Source: Cryobacterium sp. CG_9.6 (lineage in GTDB: Bacteria; Actinomycetota; Actinomycetes; Actinomycetales; Microbacteriaceae). From it: DNA of 64,000 bases. Numbering within the stretch: position 1 is the first letter of the stretch; each line of letters opens with the position of its first letter. The stretch spans positions 1,984,001 to 2,048,000 of the forward strand of contig NZ_JARXUZ010000001.1 in the NCBI RefSeq assembly GCF_029893365.1. Direction: 5' to 3'. Below the pieces are notes generated by a model. It was not told where the DNA came from. It searched no databases and saw nothing but the letters and a program-made list of their open reading frames with translations. Made by a program: the position numbers and the translations under genes. Below, piece by piece: positions 35,103 to 43,892 of this stretch.

Positions 35103-36244
35103 TGCCAGCTCACGATCTCGTCATTCATAACGTCACCGCAGTCGATGCCGACGGGGTGACACCCGGCGCCTGGGTGCAGGTTGTCGACGGAAAGATTGCC
35201 GCGCGCGGGGTCGGCATCGGCTGGCCACGGTCTGCTGAGGTGCACGACGGTGGTGGCGGGTATCTCACCCCCGGGTTCATCGATATCCACATGCATGGTG
35301 GGGGCGGGCACAGCAATGAGGATGGCCCGACGGCGATTCTCGCTGCCCTCGCGGCCCATCATCGCCACGGCACCACTCGAGCAGTGACCAGCCTCGTGGC
35401 AGCTCCACTCGAAGCTTTGGAGAGCGCCCTGGATTCGGTCGCCACGCTGACCACTCAAAACCCACTGCTGCTCGGAAGCCATCTCGAGGGACCATTCCTC
35501 GCCCCGGAACGAAAGGGTGCCCATAACTCCGACCATTTTCGTGACCCTCAGCCGGAGGCGGTGCAACGACTGCTCACGGCTGCGGCAGGCACGCTGAGCC
35601 AGATCACACTGGACCCCGCCCGCCCCGAATCACCAGGGGCAATCCGTGCGTTCTGCGAGGCGGAGGTGGTTGTCGCGGTCGGTCACACCGATATTGGTTA
35701 CGCCGAATCGCGGCGCGCTTTTGATTCCGGGGCCAGCATCCTCACCCATAGCTTCAACGCGATGCGCGGCATCCATCACCGAGAACCCGGTCCGGTCGTC
35801 GCCGCGATCGACTCGGACGGGGTGTTCCTTGAGCTGATCCTCGACGGTGAGCACGTGCATCCGAGCATGGCCGCACTGCTGTTTACGGCAGCTCCCGGTC
35901 GAGTCGTGCTAATCACTGACGCGATGGCCGCCGCTGGGGTCCCTGACGGTCAATACCGGCTGGGAGATCTCGACGTCACCGTCGACCATCGACGGGCCGT
36001 TCTCACCGGTTCATCCGTGCTCGCCGGATCGACGCTCACGCTCGACAGCGCCCTCCGAGCCGGCATTGCCGCTGGTATCGAACCACAGGCCGTGGTCGGC
36101 GCCCTTACCCTCTCTCCTGCCCGCGCCCTCAGACTCGATCGCCGCCTCGGCCGACTCACCCCGGGGTACGAAGCTGATCTCGTGACCTTCGACCAGGCCT
36201 GGCAGGTGCAGACCGTGCGGGCCGAGGGCAAGAGTCTGATCTGA
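35102..36244 (+). CDS. nagA: N-acetylglucosamine-6-phosphate deacetylase
   Basis: A 380-residue amidohydrolase that removes acetate from GlcNAc-6-phosphate in amino-sugar use and cell-wall recycling. The metal-binding HxHG motif is FIDIHMHGGGG, the Glu ligand is in SHLEGPFL, His ligands are in VAVGHTDIGY and LTHSFNAM, and the catalytic Asp is in LITDAMAAAG. The GTG at 35102 overlaps the stop of a short upstream frame. No nagB is present in the window. The adjoining isomerase and oxidoreductase suggest a specialised amino-sugar locus. Confidence 0.93.
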   Translation: MPAHDLVIHNVTAVDADGVTPGAWVQVVDGKIAARGVGIGWPRSAEVHDGGGGYLTPGFIDIHMHGGGGHSNEDGPTAILAALAAHHRHGTTRAVTSLVAAPLEALESALDSVATLTTQNPLLLGSHLEGPFLAPERKGAHNSDHFRDPQPEAVQRLLTAAAGTLSQITLDPARPESPGAIRAFCEAEVVVAVGHTDIGYAESRRAFDSGASILTHSFNAMRGIHHREPGPVVAAIDSDGVFLELILDGEHVHPSMAALLFTAAPGRVVLITDAMAAAGVPDGQYRLGDLDVTVDHRRAVLTGSSVLAGSTLTLDSALRAGIAAGIEPQAVVGALTLSPARALRLDRRLGRLTPGYEADLVTFDQAWQVQTVRAEGKSLI

Positions 36245-36365
36245 CACAACCGCATCTCGCTCGGGGTCCCTCCAACTGCCTCGGCAAGGTTCGTCCACTG
36301 CTCGTAGGCAAGCCGTGACGTCTGAGCACCTGTACATCTAAATGATCAGAATGTACGCTCGAACT

Positions 36366-36614
36366 ATGTCTACCGTCACCGTTACCGCTGCCCGGAGTAT
36401 CCTCCCAGAGCTCATCGTGCGTGCGCGGAAGGAAGCTATCTTCCTCGAGCGACGAGGCACCGTAGAAGCAGTCGTCGTCAGTCCGGCACAATACGAGCGG
36501 ATGATGGATGCGCTGGAAGATGCTCAGGACGTAGCAGCTTTCGACGAGGCCATGGCTGAAGAGGGCGAGAACATTCCCTGGGCGCAGGTCAAAGCCGATC
36601 TCGGCTGGAGCTGA
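36366..36614 (+). CDS. Phd/YefM-family antitoxin
   Basis: An 82-residue antitoxin. The N-terminal DNA-binding half reads VTVTAARSILPELIVRARKE followed by FLERRGTVEAVVVSPAQYE, the typical Phd/YefM pattern; the acidic C-terminal tail (FDEAMAEEGENIPW) wraps the toxin. The ATG at 36366 is chosen because the family starts a few residues before TVTAAR. The toxin gene follows without a gap. Such pairs usually repress their own promoter. Confidence 0.92.
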   Translation: MSTVTVTAARSILPELIVRARKEAIFLERRGTVEAVVVSPAQYERMMDALEDAQDVAAFDEAMAEEGENIPWAQVKADLGWS

Positions 36615-36875
36615 GTGAGCACGTACCGGATCGAGGTCCGGCCGGCTGCGCTCAAGGCACTGCGCAGCATCCACCCCACAGAGCAGGCGCGCATCCGAGG
36701 GGCGATCGCCCTCCTCGGCGAGGATCCCCGCCCGCCAGGTGCGAAAGCCCTGCAAGGACGCCCCGGATTCCGGGTGCGCGTCGGCAACTACCGCATCATC
36801 TACACCCTCGACGAGGGTGTGCTCCTCGTTGTCGTCGTAACGCTCGGCCACCGCAGCGACGTCTACGACGTGTAG
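36615..36875 (+). CDS. RelE/ParE-family toxin
   Basis: An 86-residue toxin of the RelE/ParE fold. It shows the start YRIEVRPAALKALRSI, the helical hairpin up to RIRGAIALLGEDPRPPGAK, and the beta sheet GRPGFRVRVGNYRIIYTLDE with the Arg and Tyr residues that RelE-type mRNA interferases use. It starts with a GTG directly after the antitoxin TGA. The sequence is closer to RelE than to ParE, so ribosome-dependent mRNA cleavage is likely. Confidence 0.92.
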   Translation: MSTYRIEVRPAALKALRSIHPTEQARIRGAIALLGEDPRPPGAKALQGRPGFRVRVGNYRIIYTLDEGVLLVVVVTLGHRSDVYDV

Positions 36876-37171
36876 CAGGCTCGACGTGGGCTTGGCGCGC
36901 ATCCTCGGCCAGCCGCCCGATCTTCGACTGACACGGTTCTTGACTGATACGGCTGCCAGGTGTTGACGGAGCTAAACAGAATCGGTCGTCACCGTCTCGC
37001 CGGTTTTCAGGCTGCGCGCGGTGGGTCCCACTTAGATTGCCCTCGTGGGTACGACTAACGCTGCCACCGTCAGCACGGTTACCCATCGCGCAGACCACAA
37101 CATTTTCACCTGCTGCAGTACGACAGGTCCCGGCACGACGTACCTATCGAGCGATGCCCAGCGCGGGCCGG
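36876..37171. other. intergenic gap, no gene recognised
   Basis: No convincing gene in these 296 bases. A weak minus-strand frame (37032-37220) overlaps the TPP-enzyme stop and contains a hydrophobic stretch, but its start region and codon use give no support. The gap separates the toxin-antitoxin pair from the TPP-dependent enzyme. Confidence 0.4.
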
Positions 37172-38842
37172 TCAGGCCACCCGGGCTGAGTGCGCGGCGA
37201 ATGCCTCGGAGAGCCACCACGACCCACCGTCATCGGCGATCTTCGCATCGATAACGAGCGGCCGATCACGAGGCCCGCTCAGCCAATACCGCACTGCGGA
37301 CAGATCGGCAACACCTCGGACAGTGAGCCCCTCGGCGCCGAAACCACGCGCGAGTGCGGCGAAATCCGTGTCGGGGAAAGTGACGGTGGTCAGATCTTTT
37401 TCGGAGCCGAAATGATGCACCTCGGCACCATAAGCCGCGTCGTTGTAGACGATGACCACCAGGGGAAGACGGAGCCGCACAGCCGTTTCGAGTTCGGCGA
37501 TCCCCATCAGAAACCCGCCGTCACCGGTCCCCAGAACGGGCAGCCTATCGGGCCGGGCGAGGGCTGAACCGATCGCTGTGAACAAACCAAGACCAATCGA
37601 TTGGAATGCTTGAGTGAAACAGAAACCGAATTCGTCCGGCACGCTGAGGTGGGTGCTGGGATACCCCATAAAGTTGCCCGAGTCCACCGAGACTATTCGC
37701 TCCGCTGGCAGCAGGTCATCGAGCGTGATGCTCAACAAGCGAGGGTCAATTCGGTCGGTGCTGGAAATATCGTCGACGGGCACATCCTGCCAACGGGAAC
37801 GCTCTGCGATGAGGGCCGCGTTCAACTCGGTTCGGTACTTCTCCGCGGCTGGATAGGACTGGAGCTGCTTCAAGACCTCCCGCGCTGTGGCGGCACTGTC
37901 ACCCACCACACCCAGACTGATCGGACGGTTCGCGCCGAGGGCAGCGATGTCGACATCGACTTGAACGACGTCGGTATGTTCAGAGATCAGCGCTCCATGA
38001 CGCATGGTCCACTGATTCAGGGCGCAGCCCCAACCAACAATCAGGTCAGCTCCTTGGATCAGTTCTGCCGTGAGCGGTGAGGAAAAGCCCCCGGAGATTC
38101 CCAGCGAAAACGGTTCCCCGACAAACAGACCATTGGCCACCGCGGAGGTCGCCACCAGCGCACCGGCGTGCTGGGCAAGCAGCAGAATCTCGTCTCGTGC
38201 CAGACGCGCTCCGCGACCAGCCACAAAGACCGGACGTTTTGCGGCGACTAGTAGCGCAAGGAGGTCCCGCACGGCCGCCTCGGACGGCAGCACCGGAGAG
38301 GGCGGCGCTAGTGCTCCGACAAACGGCACAACCACTTCTGAGGATCCGTGTGGCGCCTCGGCCGTCTGCACATCCAGGGAAAGGTTGAGAACAACAGTGC
38401 GGCGTTCGTCCACGGCTGTGCGGTAGGCGCGCACTGTGTCGGCAATCGCCGTCTCGGCGGAGTGCACGCGCGCTGCCAGAGCACCCACGCTTCGGGCGAG
38501 CGCATCCTGGTCGATGTTGAAGTTCGATCGCAGGTCTCCTTCAGCCGTGTCAGCAGCGACCACGATGAGCGGGGTGCGACTTTTCACGGCCTCGGTAATT
38601 CCGGTGACGGCATTCGTCAAACCACATCCTTGATGCAGGGTGACCACGGCGACCGTACCCGACATGCGGGAGTAGGCATCCGCCATAGTTGCTGCACCTG
38701 CTTCGTGGCGCGCCGAGACGAACGGCACCCCGTTCTTCCGCAGGGCGTTGGTGACCTCGAAATTTCCACTGCCGACGACCCCGAATGCCTGTCCAACACC
38801 CAGCTGTGCGAGCGTTTGGCCGACCAGTTCTGCAATGTTCAC
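37172..38842 (-). CDS. thiamine pyrophosphate-dependent enzyme (acetolactate synthase-like)
   Basis: A 556-residue enzyme of the TPP-binding superfamily with three domains. The catalytic Glu is in SARHEAGAATMADAYSR near residue 47, the middle domain runs to about 330, and the C-terminal TPP motif is GTGDGGFLMGIAELETAVR, ending in VYNDAAYG. No FAD-site signature specific to acetolactate synthase is clear, so a decarboxylase or other 2-keto-acid enzyme is possible. An AGAGGAA ribosome site precedes the ATG at 38842. It is divergent from a cyclase-family hydrolase gene. Confidence 0.88.
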   Translation of the reverse strand: MNIAELVGQTLAQLGVGQAFGVVGSGNFEVTNALRKNGVPFVSARHEAGAATMADAYSRMSGTVAVVTLHQGCGLTNAVTGITEAVKSRTPLIVVAADTAEGDLRSNFNIDQDALARSVGALAARVHSAETAIADTVRAYRTAVDERRTVVLNLSLDVQTAEAPHGSSEVVVPFVGALAPPSPVLPSEAAVRDLLALLVAAKRPVFVAGRGARLARDEILLLAQHAGALVATSAVANGLFVGEPFSLGISGGFSSPLTAELIQGADLIVGWGCALNQWTMRHGALISEHTDVVQVDVDIAALGANRPISLGVVGDSAATAREVLKQLQSYPAAEKYRTELNAALIAERSRWQDVPVDDISSTDRIDPRLLSITLDDLLPAERIVSVDSGNFMGYPSTHLSVPDEFGFCFTQAFQSIGLGLFTAIGSALARPDRLPVLGTGDGGFLMGIAELETAVRLRLPLVVIVYNDAAYGAEVHHFGSEKDLTTVTFPDTDFAALARGFGAEGLTVRGVADLSAVRYWLSGPRDRPLVIDAKIADDGGSWWLSEAFAAHSARVA

Positions 38843-39133
38843 TGAATTCCTCTCGAAACGGTGGTAATTCTGAGGACCTGAGCGAGTGGATGCCGACCCA
38901 GTCCTTCAACGTTCACTCGGAACCTTTTTAGTTTCTCATATCGACCGACACTCGCCCGAGAGTAGGCGCACAGGCGTGTGTTTTCAGCGCAATCTCTCTG
39001 CTGTGAGCGACGCAGTCGACGGGTCTTCCGACAATTTGACACCGAGACGGGCGGCTGAGACGATCAGGTTCGGCCGCTCAATCCTGCGGTCTTCTTGTGA
39101 AGACTTACGCTCAACGATGAGGAGCCCCGGCAT

Positions 39134-39928
39134 ATGAACGCTCTGGCGGAAACGTCCACTCTGTCCGATTTGGCCCGGGCAATTCAGAATGATGCGATCG
39201 AGATTATCGACCTCACGACTCCGCTGAGCTCGGCAACGCCCTCGCTTCGTTTACCGGCCCCGTTCGTCAATCTCATCGACTTCAGCCTTGAGGAGGTCAG
39301 CGCCTACAACGAACCCGGTCCGTATTGGCGCCACAACAACATCCATACCGGGGAGCATGTCGGCACCCACATCGATGCCCCGATCCACTGGATCTCCGGT
39401 AGGGACAATCACGACGTCTCCGAAATTCCACTGAAGAAACTCATCGGGTCAGCGTCGGTTATTGACCTCAGTGAGGAAGCGGCACACAACCCAGATTTCT
39501 TGCTGGAGATAGCCCATGTGCAGGCTTGGGAAGCGTTACACGGAAAACTTGCCGAGAATTCATGGCTTCTATTCCGCACCGGCTGGGATCAGTATTCCTC
39601 GGACGAAGCAAAATTCTTGAACACCGATGAGTCGGGTTCGCACACACCGGGAGTATCGGTCGAATGCGCCCAGTGGCTAGCTGATGAAACGAAGATCTCC
39701 GGATTCGGCGTGGAAACCGTGGGAATTGATGCTGGCGGTGCCGGCGGCATGGACCCGGCCTTCCCCATGCACTATTTTCTTCTTGGTAAGAATAAATACG
39801 GCCTCACCTCACTGCAAAACCTCGCAGCGCTTCCCCCCGTCGGAAGCATGATCATCGTCAGCCCACTTCCGATTGTCGGCGGCACCGGCAGCCCGACGAG
39901 AGTGCTCGCACTCGTAAACCGGTCTTAA
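39134..39928 (+). CDS. cyclase family protein (KynB-like metal hydrolase)
   Basis: A 264-residue protein of the cyclase/kynurenine formamidase-like family. The metal-binding motif HxGTHxDAPxHW is complete in GEHVGTHIDAPIHW near residue 75, and the later Glu/His residues are in SVECAQWLADE and FPMHYFLLG. It begins at an ATG behind a strong GAGGAG site. Divergent from the TPP enzyme, it may hydrolyse a cyclic or amide intermediate of the same pathway. Confidence 0.9.
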   Translation: MNALAETSTLSDLARAIQNDAIEIIDLTTPLSSATPSLRLPAPFVNLIDFSLEEVSAYNEPGPYWRHNNIHTGEHVGTHIDAPIHWISGRDNHDVSEIPLKKLIGSASVIDLSEEAAHNPDFLLEIAHVQAWEALHGKLAENSWLLFRTGWDQYSSDEAKFLNTDESGSHTPGVSVECAQWLADETKISGFGVETVGIDAGGAGGMDPAFPMHYFLLGKNKYGLTSLQNLAALPPVGSMIIVSPLPIVGGTGSPTRVLALVNRS

Positions 39929-39971
39929 TTCGCTGACCTGATTCGAGGTTTGTGACGCTGGGGGCCAAGCC

Positions 39972-40142
39972 GTGTATGCCGTGCTCGTTGCCGGGCCGTT
40001 TTTAGTGGCTGCGGTTCTCGCGGTCGGGATTGCAACTGAATTTATCCGTCGTCACCAGACGCTCATTCGAGTTGCTATCGCTGTCGCTGGTCTATTTGGC
40101 GTGGCCACTCTGGCGCTCTACGCAGTGCATCTCACTGCCTGA
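39972..40142 (+). CDS. 56-residue two-helix membrane protein
   Basis: A GTG at 39972, after GGGGGCCAAGC, opens a 56-codon frame: MYAVLVAGPFLVAAVLAVGI, a short basic loop EFIRRHQTLIR, then VAIAVAGLFGVATLALYAV. The amphipathic order, helix, positively charged loop and helix with GC-rich third positions, argues for a real small inner-membrane protein. No family is recognised. An IS3 remnant lies after it. Confidence 0.6.
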   Translation: MYAVLVAGPFLVAAVLAVGIATEFIRRHQTLIRVAIAVAGLFGVATLALYAVHLTA

Positions 40143-40214
40143 CCGCACACTGCGGCCTTGCTCTCGTTTGTGGACACGGGTCAGCGGCACAGTGAACTTC
40201 TGCCTGGTGTGCTG

Positions 40215-40395
40215 AGTGTTGTCTCTCGGTCAATCAGAGGACCGAGCGCCGATTGCAGGGGCCCTCGATCCAGCGATGACCTCGAGGGCTGCACGCGTCT
40301 TGTTACGCGAGACTCGGCGGAAGAAGAACTCGGTTTCTAATGTTGCGAAGAGCCTCTCGGCGATGGCATCATCCCCGCAGGTTCCGGCTAATCGG
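40215..40395 (-). pseudogene. IS3-family transposase remnant
   Basis: On the minus strand the frame reads GDDAIAERLFATLETEFFFR then RVSRNKTRAALEVIAGSRA, a degraded version of the IS3 OrfB segment DNAxAESFFATLKxEFxxRRVW and the following helix. Several conserved residues have changed (WDN to GDD, ESFF to ERLF) and a stop follows. It is an old insertion scar. Confidence 0.65.
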
Positions 40396-40604
40396 AGTCA
40401 AGTCTCTGGCTAACGATCTATTGACGGTCAGCAGCTGATCCTCGTTCTGCGTTCTCGTTCTCGGCTGCGGACGCGCGGATATCGCCGGCCAAGACATCAC
40501 CTCCGGCCGTCCGCCGGTCCGTGCATGGGTCGCCGGCCTGGACAACCACGGTGCCGGCCAGGCCAAGTGGCGAAGCCGGGCGCATCGCTGTTAGGTTCTC
40601 AGGC

Positions 40605-41441
40605 ATGGGGACACTTTTTACAGTGAGACGTTGGGGAATGGGCACGGCAGTGCTGCTGGTGCTAGGTGTGGCCCTCACGGGCTGCACAGGTAATGACATT
40701 TCGGCGAAGTTGGCACCGAGCAGTCCCCCACCGAGTGCTTCACCATCGGCGCCTGGCTCGCCCGCACCAACTCCGGAGGTAATTCTGCCGAGCCTGTCAG
40801 ATCTCCCAGCCGACACCGTGATCGCCAGCGGTTCTTTTGTGCAGCGCGACGCGCGCGTCTCGGGGCTGGTCGAGGTACGCACCACAGGATTCACTGGGAC
40901 GACGCTCCACCTCAGCAATATTGACTTCGATCCAGTCGCCGAAACGACTCTCAGCATCAGCCCGCTGGATTCCGACGCGTCGACCTATTCCCTGCAGTCT
41001 GCGTTGGGCTACTCCGGCTATGTCACCGTGTCCCCCGGTGATTTGGTCGTTCCTCTACCGAACATAGGCGATCAGTACACATCCGATCCGAGCTGGCTCA
41101 GAACTGTCATCATCTGGCAGTCCAGCAGCCTAAACCCGTGGGACCGCCCCCTCGGCGTTGCAACTCTGGAGTGGACACTGCCCGACATGTGTCCGGGCCT
41201 GATTGTCAAGGACGCAGGACCGAGATCGGGAGTCAACGGGGACGTTACTCTCGCTTCTGACGGCTCACCTTCCACATATCAGGTCGCCCCGAATGATTCC
41301 TTGTCGTCGATAGCCGCGCGTTTCGGGGTCAATATCGCCGACCTCGTCTGGCTGAGTCCACGCCGAGGTGGCGAAGATAAAGAAGCGCAAGCGGAAGAGA
41401 CCCTCAATCTAAGCCGAGACGAGCGCGGCAAACAGCGTTGA
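40605..41441 (+). CDS. lipoprotein with C-terminal LysM domain
   Basis: A 278-residue exported protein. The signal peptide VRRWGMGTAVLLVLGVALTG ends in the lipobox LTGC at about residue 27, followed by a Pro/Ser-rich linker. The middle is a beta-rich domain of unknown function. The C-terminus, TYQVAPNDSLSSIAARFGVN then IADLVWLS, is a LysM peptidoglycan-binding repeat. It probably sits on the outer face of the membrane and holds cell wall. The ATG at 40605 gives the correct signal peptide. Confidence 0.85.
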   Translation: MGTLFTVRRWGMGTAVLLVLGVALTGCTGNDISAKLAPSSPPPSASPSAPGSPAPTPEVILPSLSDLPADTVIASGSFVQRDARVSGLVEVRTTGFTGTTLHLSNIDFDPVAETTLSISPLDSDASTYSLQSALGYSGYVTVSPGDLVVPLPNIGDQYTSDPSWLRTVIIWQSSSLNPWDRPLGVATLEWTLPDMCPGLIVKDAGPRSGVNGDVTLASDGSPSTYQVAPNDSLSSIAARFGVNIADLVWLSPRRGGEDKEAQAEETLNLSRDERGKQR

Positions 41442-41655
41442 TGAGCACGTCGCGAATTGCTGGAATAAAGCCCCCAGTGTCGTCGTAAGCGTTCCGCCAC
41501 TGGTACTGCAGCATCCCGCTGACCGACCGACCGGCCGGCACCACGGAACGGGCCAATCGCATCTGAGAGCAGCGGACGCACGTTGCACCCGGTCCGCCGC
41601 CCGGTATCCCTTGGGTGAATGAGCCCACATGCAGGTGTCTCAGTAGGGTGGGATC

Positions 41656-42243
41656 ATGGTCAACGCTGCACATGTCTTCCGGGTCATCCCTGCAGATTTG
41701 ATAGACACTCTCAACGCATGGACACCCCTTGGGCACGATCAGAGCGCGCTTCGTGATAAGTACGTCTCCTTCGTCGGTGCCTCTTCGGGATCTGCGCTGG
41801 ATCGCGACGGCGGTGCGGAGCATGTGACGGCGAGCTGTTTCGTCTTCACCCCCGATCTGGCCCAGGTCCTGCTCTGCTTCCATAAGAAGGGTCAATTCTG
41901 GGTTCAGCTTGGCGGCCACGTTGAGGCAACGGACATATCGGTTGCGTCGGCGGCACTCCGCGAAGCCCGTGAGGAAGGTGGCATCAACGACATCCGCCCA
42001 GTCGGCGCCATCCTCGATGTCGACCGGCACACCCTGGGTGTCGGCTTTACACGGTGCAGCGTTCACTGGGACATCGGCTTCGGCGCAATCGCGAGGACAG
42101 ACCTAGCCCCATCCATCAGCGTTGAGAGCGAGGATGTCGCGTGGTGGCCAGTCACGGAATTGCCCGACAACGTGCCTGTGAACTTTGGGCACCGCCTGCG
42201 GAGGATCCTTGACGAAATCAGGCACCAAAGCGATGTCGAGTAG
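41656..42243 (+). CDS. Nudix hydrolase
   Basis: A 195-residue Nudix-fold pyrophosphohydrolase. The Nudix box is LGGHVEATDISVASAALREA followed by REEGGI, containing the metal-binding REAREEGG core; the first Glu position of GX5E is Asp here, as in several actinobacterial members. GGTGGGATC lies just before the ATG at 41656. The substrate is unknown. An overlapping minus-strand frame is a shadow. Confidence 0.9.
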   Translation: MVNAAHVFRVIPADLIDTLNAWTPLGHDQSALRDKYVSFVGASSGSALDRDGGAEHVTASCFVFTPDLAQVLLCFHKKGQFWVQLGGHVEATDISVASAALREAREEGGINDIRPVGAILDVDRHTLGVGFTRCSVHWDIGFGAIARTDLAPSISVESEDVAWWPVTELPDNVPVNFGHRLRRILDEIRHQSDVE

Positions 42244-42363
42244 CCATGCCCACGATCGGCCAGTGCCGTCCGACGACGACCGCGAGTGCACCGACGATAG
42301 TGGTCATGGCCAACGTCAGAGGGTTAATCGTCATGACGTCTGGGAACTGCGCGGTCATGCTCG

Positions 42364-42768
42364 TCAGTTGGTCTTGGTGAGAGGCGAAGTCATGACGCTG
42401 TGCAGCGCTGCGGATGCGGCGGTGAGGTCGTAGCCCAGTGAGTGGGCGAGGGCTGCATACTTTTTCGCAGCATCGTTCAAGACAGCGGGGCGGTCCGGGC
42501 TGGCAAGGCCTTGAGCGCTTTGCTCGTTCTGCGGGGCGATGGTGGTGCCTTTTTTGCCGTTGGTTGTGACGGTGCCTTCGCGTTCGAGTTCTTTATAGGC
42601 GCGGGCGACGGCCCCATTGGAAAGTCCCAAGTGGCCGGCGAGTTGCCGGATGGGTGGCAGTTGCGTTCCTGGAGGCAAAGAACCGGTGAGAACGAAGCCG
42701 GTGATCTGGCTTCTGATCTGTTCGTACTGCGGAGTGGGGCTTCGCGTATCAACCTTGACCTCGATCAT
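42364..42768 (-). CDS. GntR-family regulator, YtrA type
   Basis: A 134-residue repressor with a winged helix-turn-helix (SPTPQYEQIRSQITGFVLTG, then GTQLPPIRQLAGHLGLSNGA, then ELEREGTVTTNGKKGT) and only a short C-terminal helical tail, which defines the YtrA subfamily. These regulators normally control an adjacent transporter or membrane operon. Its ATG at 42768 overlaps the stop of the upstream membrane-protein gene (ATGA), so it is translated with it. A matching operator lies at the promoter of that operon. Confidence 0.9.
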   Translation of the reverse strand: MIEVKVDTRSPTPQYEQIRSQITGFVLTGSLPPGTQLPPIRQLAGHLGLSNGAVARAYKELEREGTVTTNGKKGTTIAPQNEQSAQGLASPDRPAVLNDAAKKYAALAHSLGYDLTAASAALHSVMTSPLTKTN

Positions 42769-43712
42769 TGGTTGGAGCCGTTCCACGTTCCGGCGGGAAG
42801 CGGGGCCTCTGGGTGAGAGGTTCCGGCGTCTGAGTGCTCAGTCCGACGATATCTGGTTGATCGCTTCGGCTGTAGCCACACGGGCTGCAGTACGGCGTAA
42901 GCGCATGCTGCGATCCCGATGACGATGAGTGCGAGCCCCACGACAGACGTGATTGTGACGAGGTTTTCGTTGACTGCGGAGGAGCGCCGCGCCACCTCGA
43001 GGGTTGCGATCTGTACGGCGGGCAGGATGGCGCCAAGGAGCACTGCTTGGCCGCCGATTGATGCAAAGGCGATGCGCCGGAAGCAGAGAGCACGGATCAT
43101 GCCGTCAACCTCCGGCGAGGTACCCGCTGCGGACTGCCTCCGCCCGATCATCCCCCAGCCGACCACCGCGAGGAGGACAAGAAAGGCGGACACACTTGCC
43201 GTGATGATGAGAGCACGGGTAGTGATGTCGGGGAGCCCGAAGGGGTTCATGAGATTGAGATAAGTTGCTGTGTTCCCGGCACGAGCCGTGAACACAGCGA
43301 GCATCACTAGGGACAAGACCGTGGTGATTGCCGCCAGACCGAGGGACAGCCGTAAGACTCGTTTTGTTCCGAGTCCTGGGGTGCTACTTGCCGGGGTGAG
43401 ACCGGCGCGGCGTTGTTCGCTTCCCCCCAGGCGCGTGGCTGCCCCGACGATGACTGCGACCGCGTAACCGACCATCGACAGGTAGAAGTCGAGATCGCTG
43501 ATCACAAATGCGATGGCGAACAAGACGATCACGGCGCTGCTGGCGGAATTGATGTGTTGCAGGGCGGCTCGCGCGGCGATCACTGCCGACTCGGGCGCGG
43601 CCGGCTGCCGAGCTCGAAGCCACGACGCTACCCGCCCCATGGGCGGCCTGACGATCAGGGGGACCGCTGCGAGGAGCACCGTTACCGCAGCGAGAAAGAC
43701 GAGTATCGGCAT
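42765..43712 (-). CDS. multi-pass membrane protein under YtrA control
   Basis: A 315-residue integral membrane protein with about eight hydrophobic segments, starting MPILVFLAAVTVLLAAVPLI and including VIVLFAIAFVISDLDFYLSM and ALIITASVSAFLVLLAVVGW. The last 40 residues are polar. No transporter signature is recognised; DUF1648-like proteins are often paired with YtrA regulators and this may be one. A GGAGGG site precedes the ATG at 43712. It is the first gene of a two-gene operon with the GntR regulator. Confidence 0.8.
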   Translation of the reverse strand: MPILVFLAAVTVLLAAVPLIVRPPMGRVASWLRARQPAAPESAVIAARAALQHINSASSAVIVLFAIAFVISDLDFYLSMVGYAVAVIVGAATRLGGSEQRRAGLTPASSTPGLGTKRVLRLSLGLAAITTVLSLVMLAVFTARAGNTATYLNLMNPFGLPDITTRALIITASVSAFLVLLAVVGWGMIGRRQSAAGTSPEVDGMIRALCFRRIAFASIGGQAVLLGAILPAVQIATLEVARRSSAVNENLVTITSVVGLALIVIGIAACAYAVLQPVWLQPKRSTRYRRTEHSDAGTSHPEAPLPAGTWNGSNQ

Positions 43713-43722
43713 AAAACCCTCC

Positions 43723-43748
43723 GTACCTATGTATCGAGACATAGGTAC
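43723..43748. promoter_or_regulatory. YtrA-type operator, perfect palindrome
   Basis: GTACCTATGT at 43723-43732 and ACATAGGTAC at 43739-43748 are exact inverted repeats with a six-base spacer. The site lies directly upstream of, and partly overlaps, the ribosome-site region of the membrane-protein gene at 43712. Its size and position fit autoregulation by the encoded GntR protein. Confidence 0.8.
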
Positions 43749-43892
43749 GTTAGCACGAAGGTGCTCAAAGCCCGCGATCGGGTGAAATCAAATGTGCGGA
43801 CTGCCGCGGCCCACAGACGTCCCGCAGGGGTCGACTAGCGAACCACTGTAAGGGCTGCGAGGCCTGGCCAGTCACGGTGAGATGCTGGTTCT

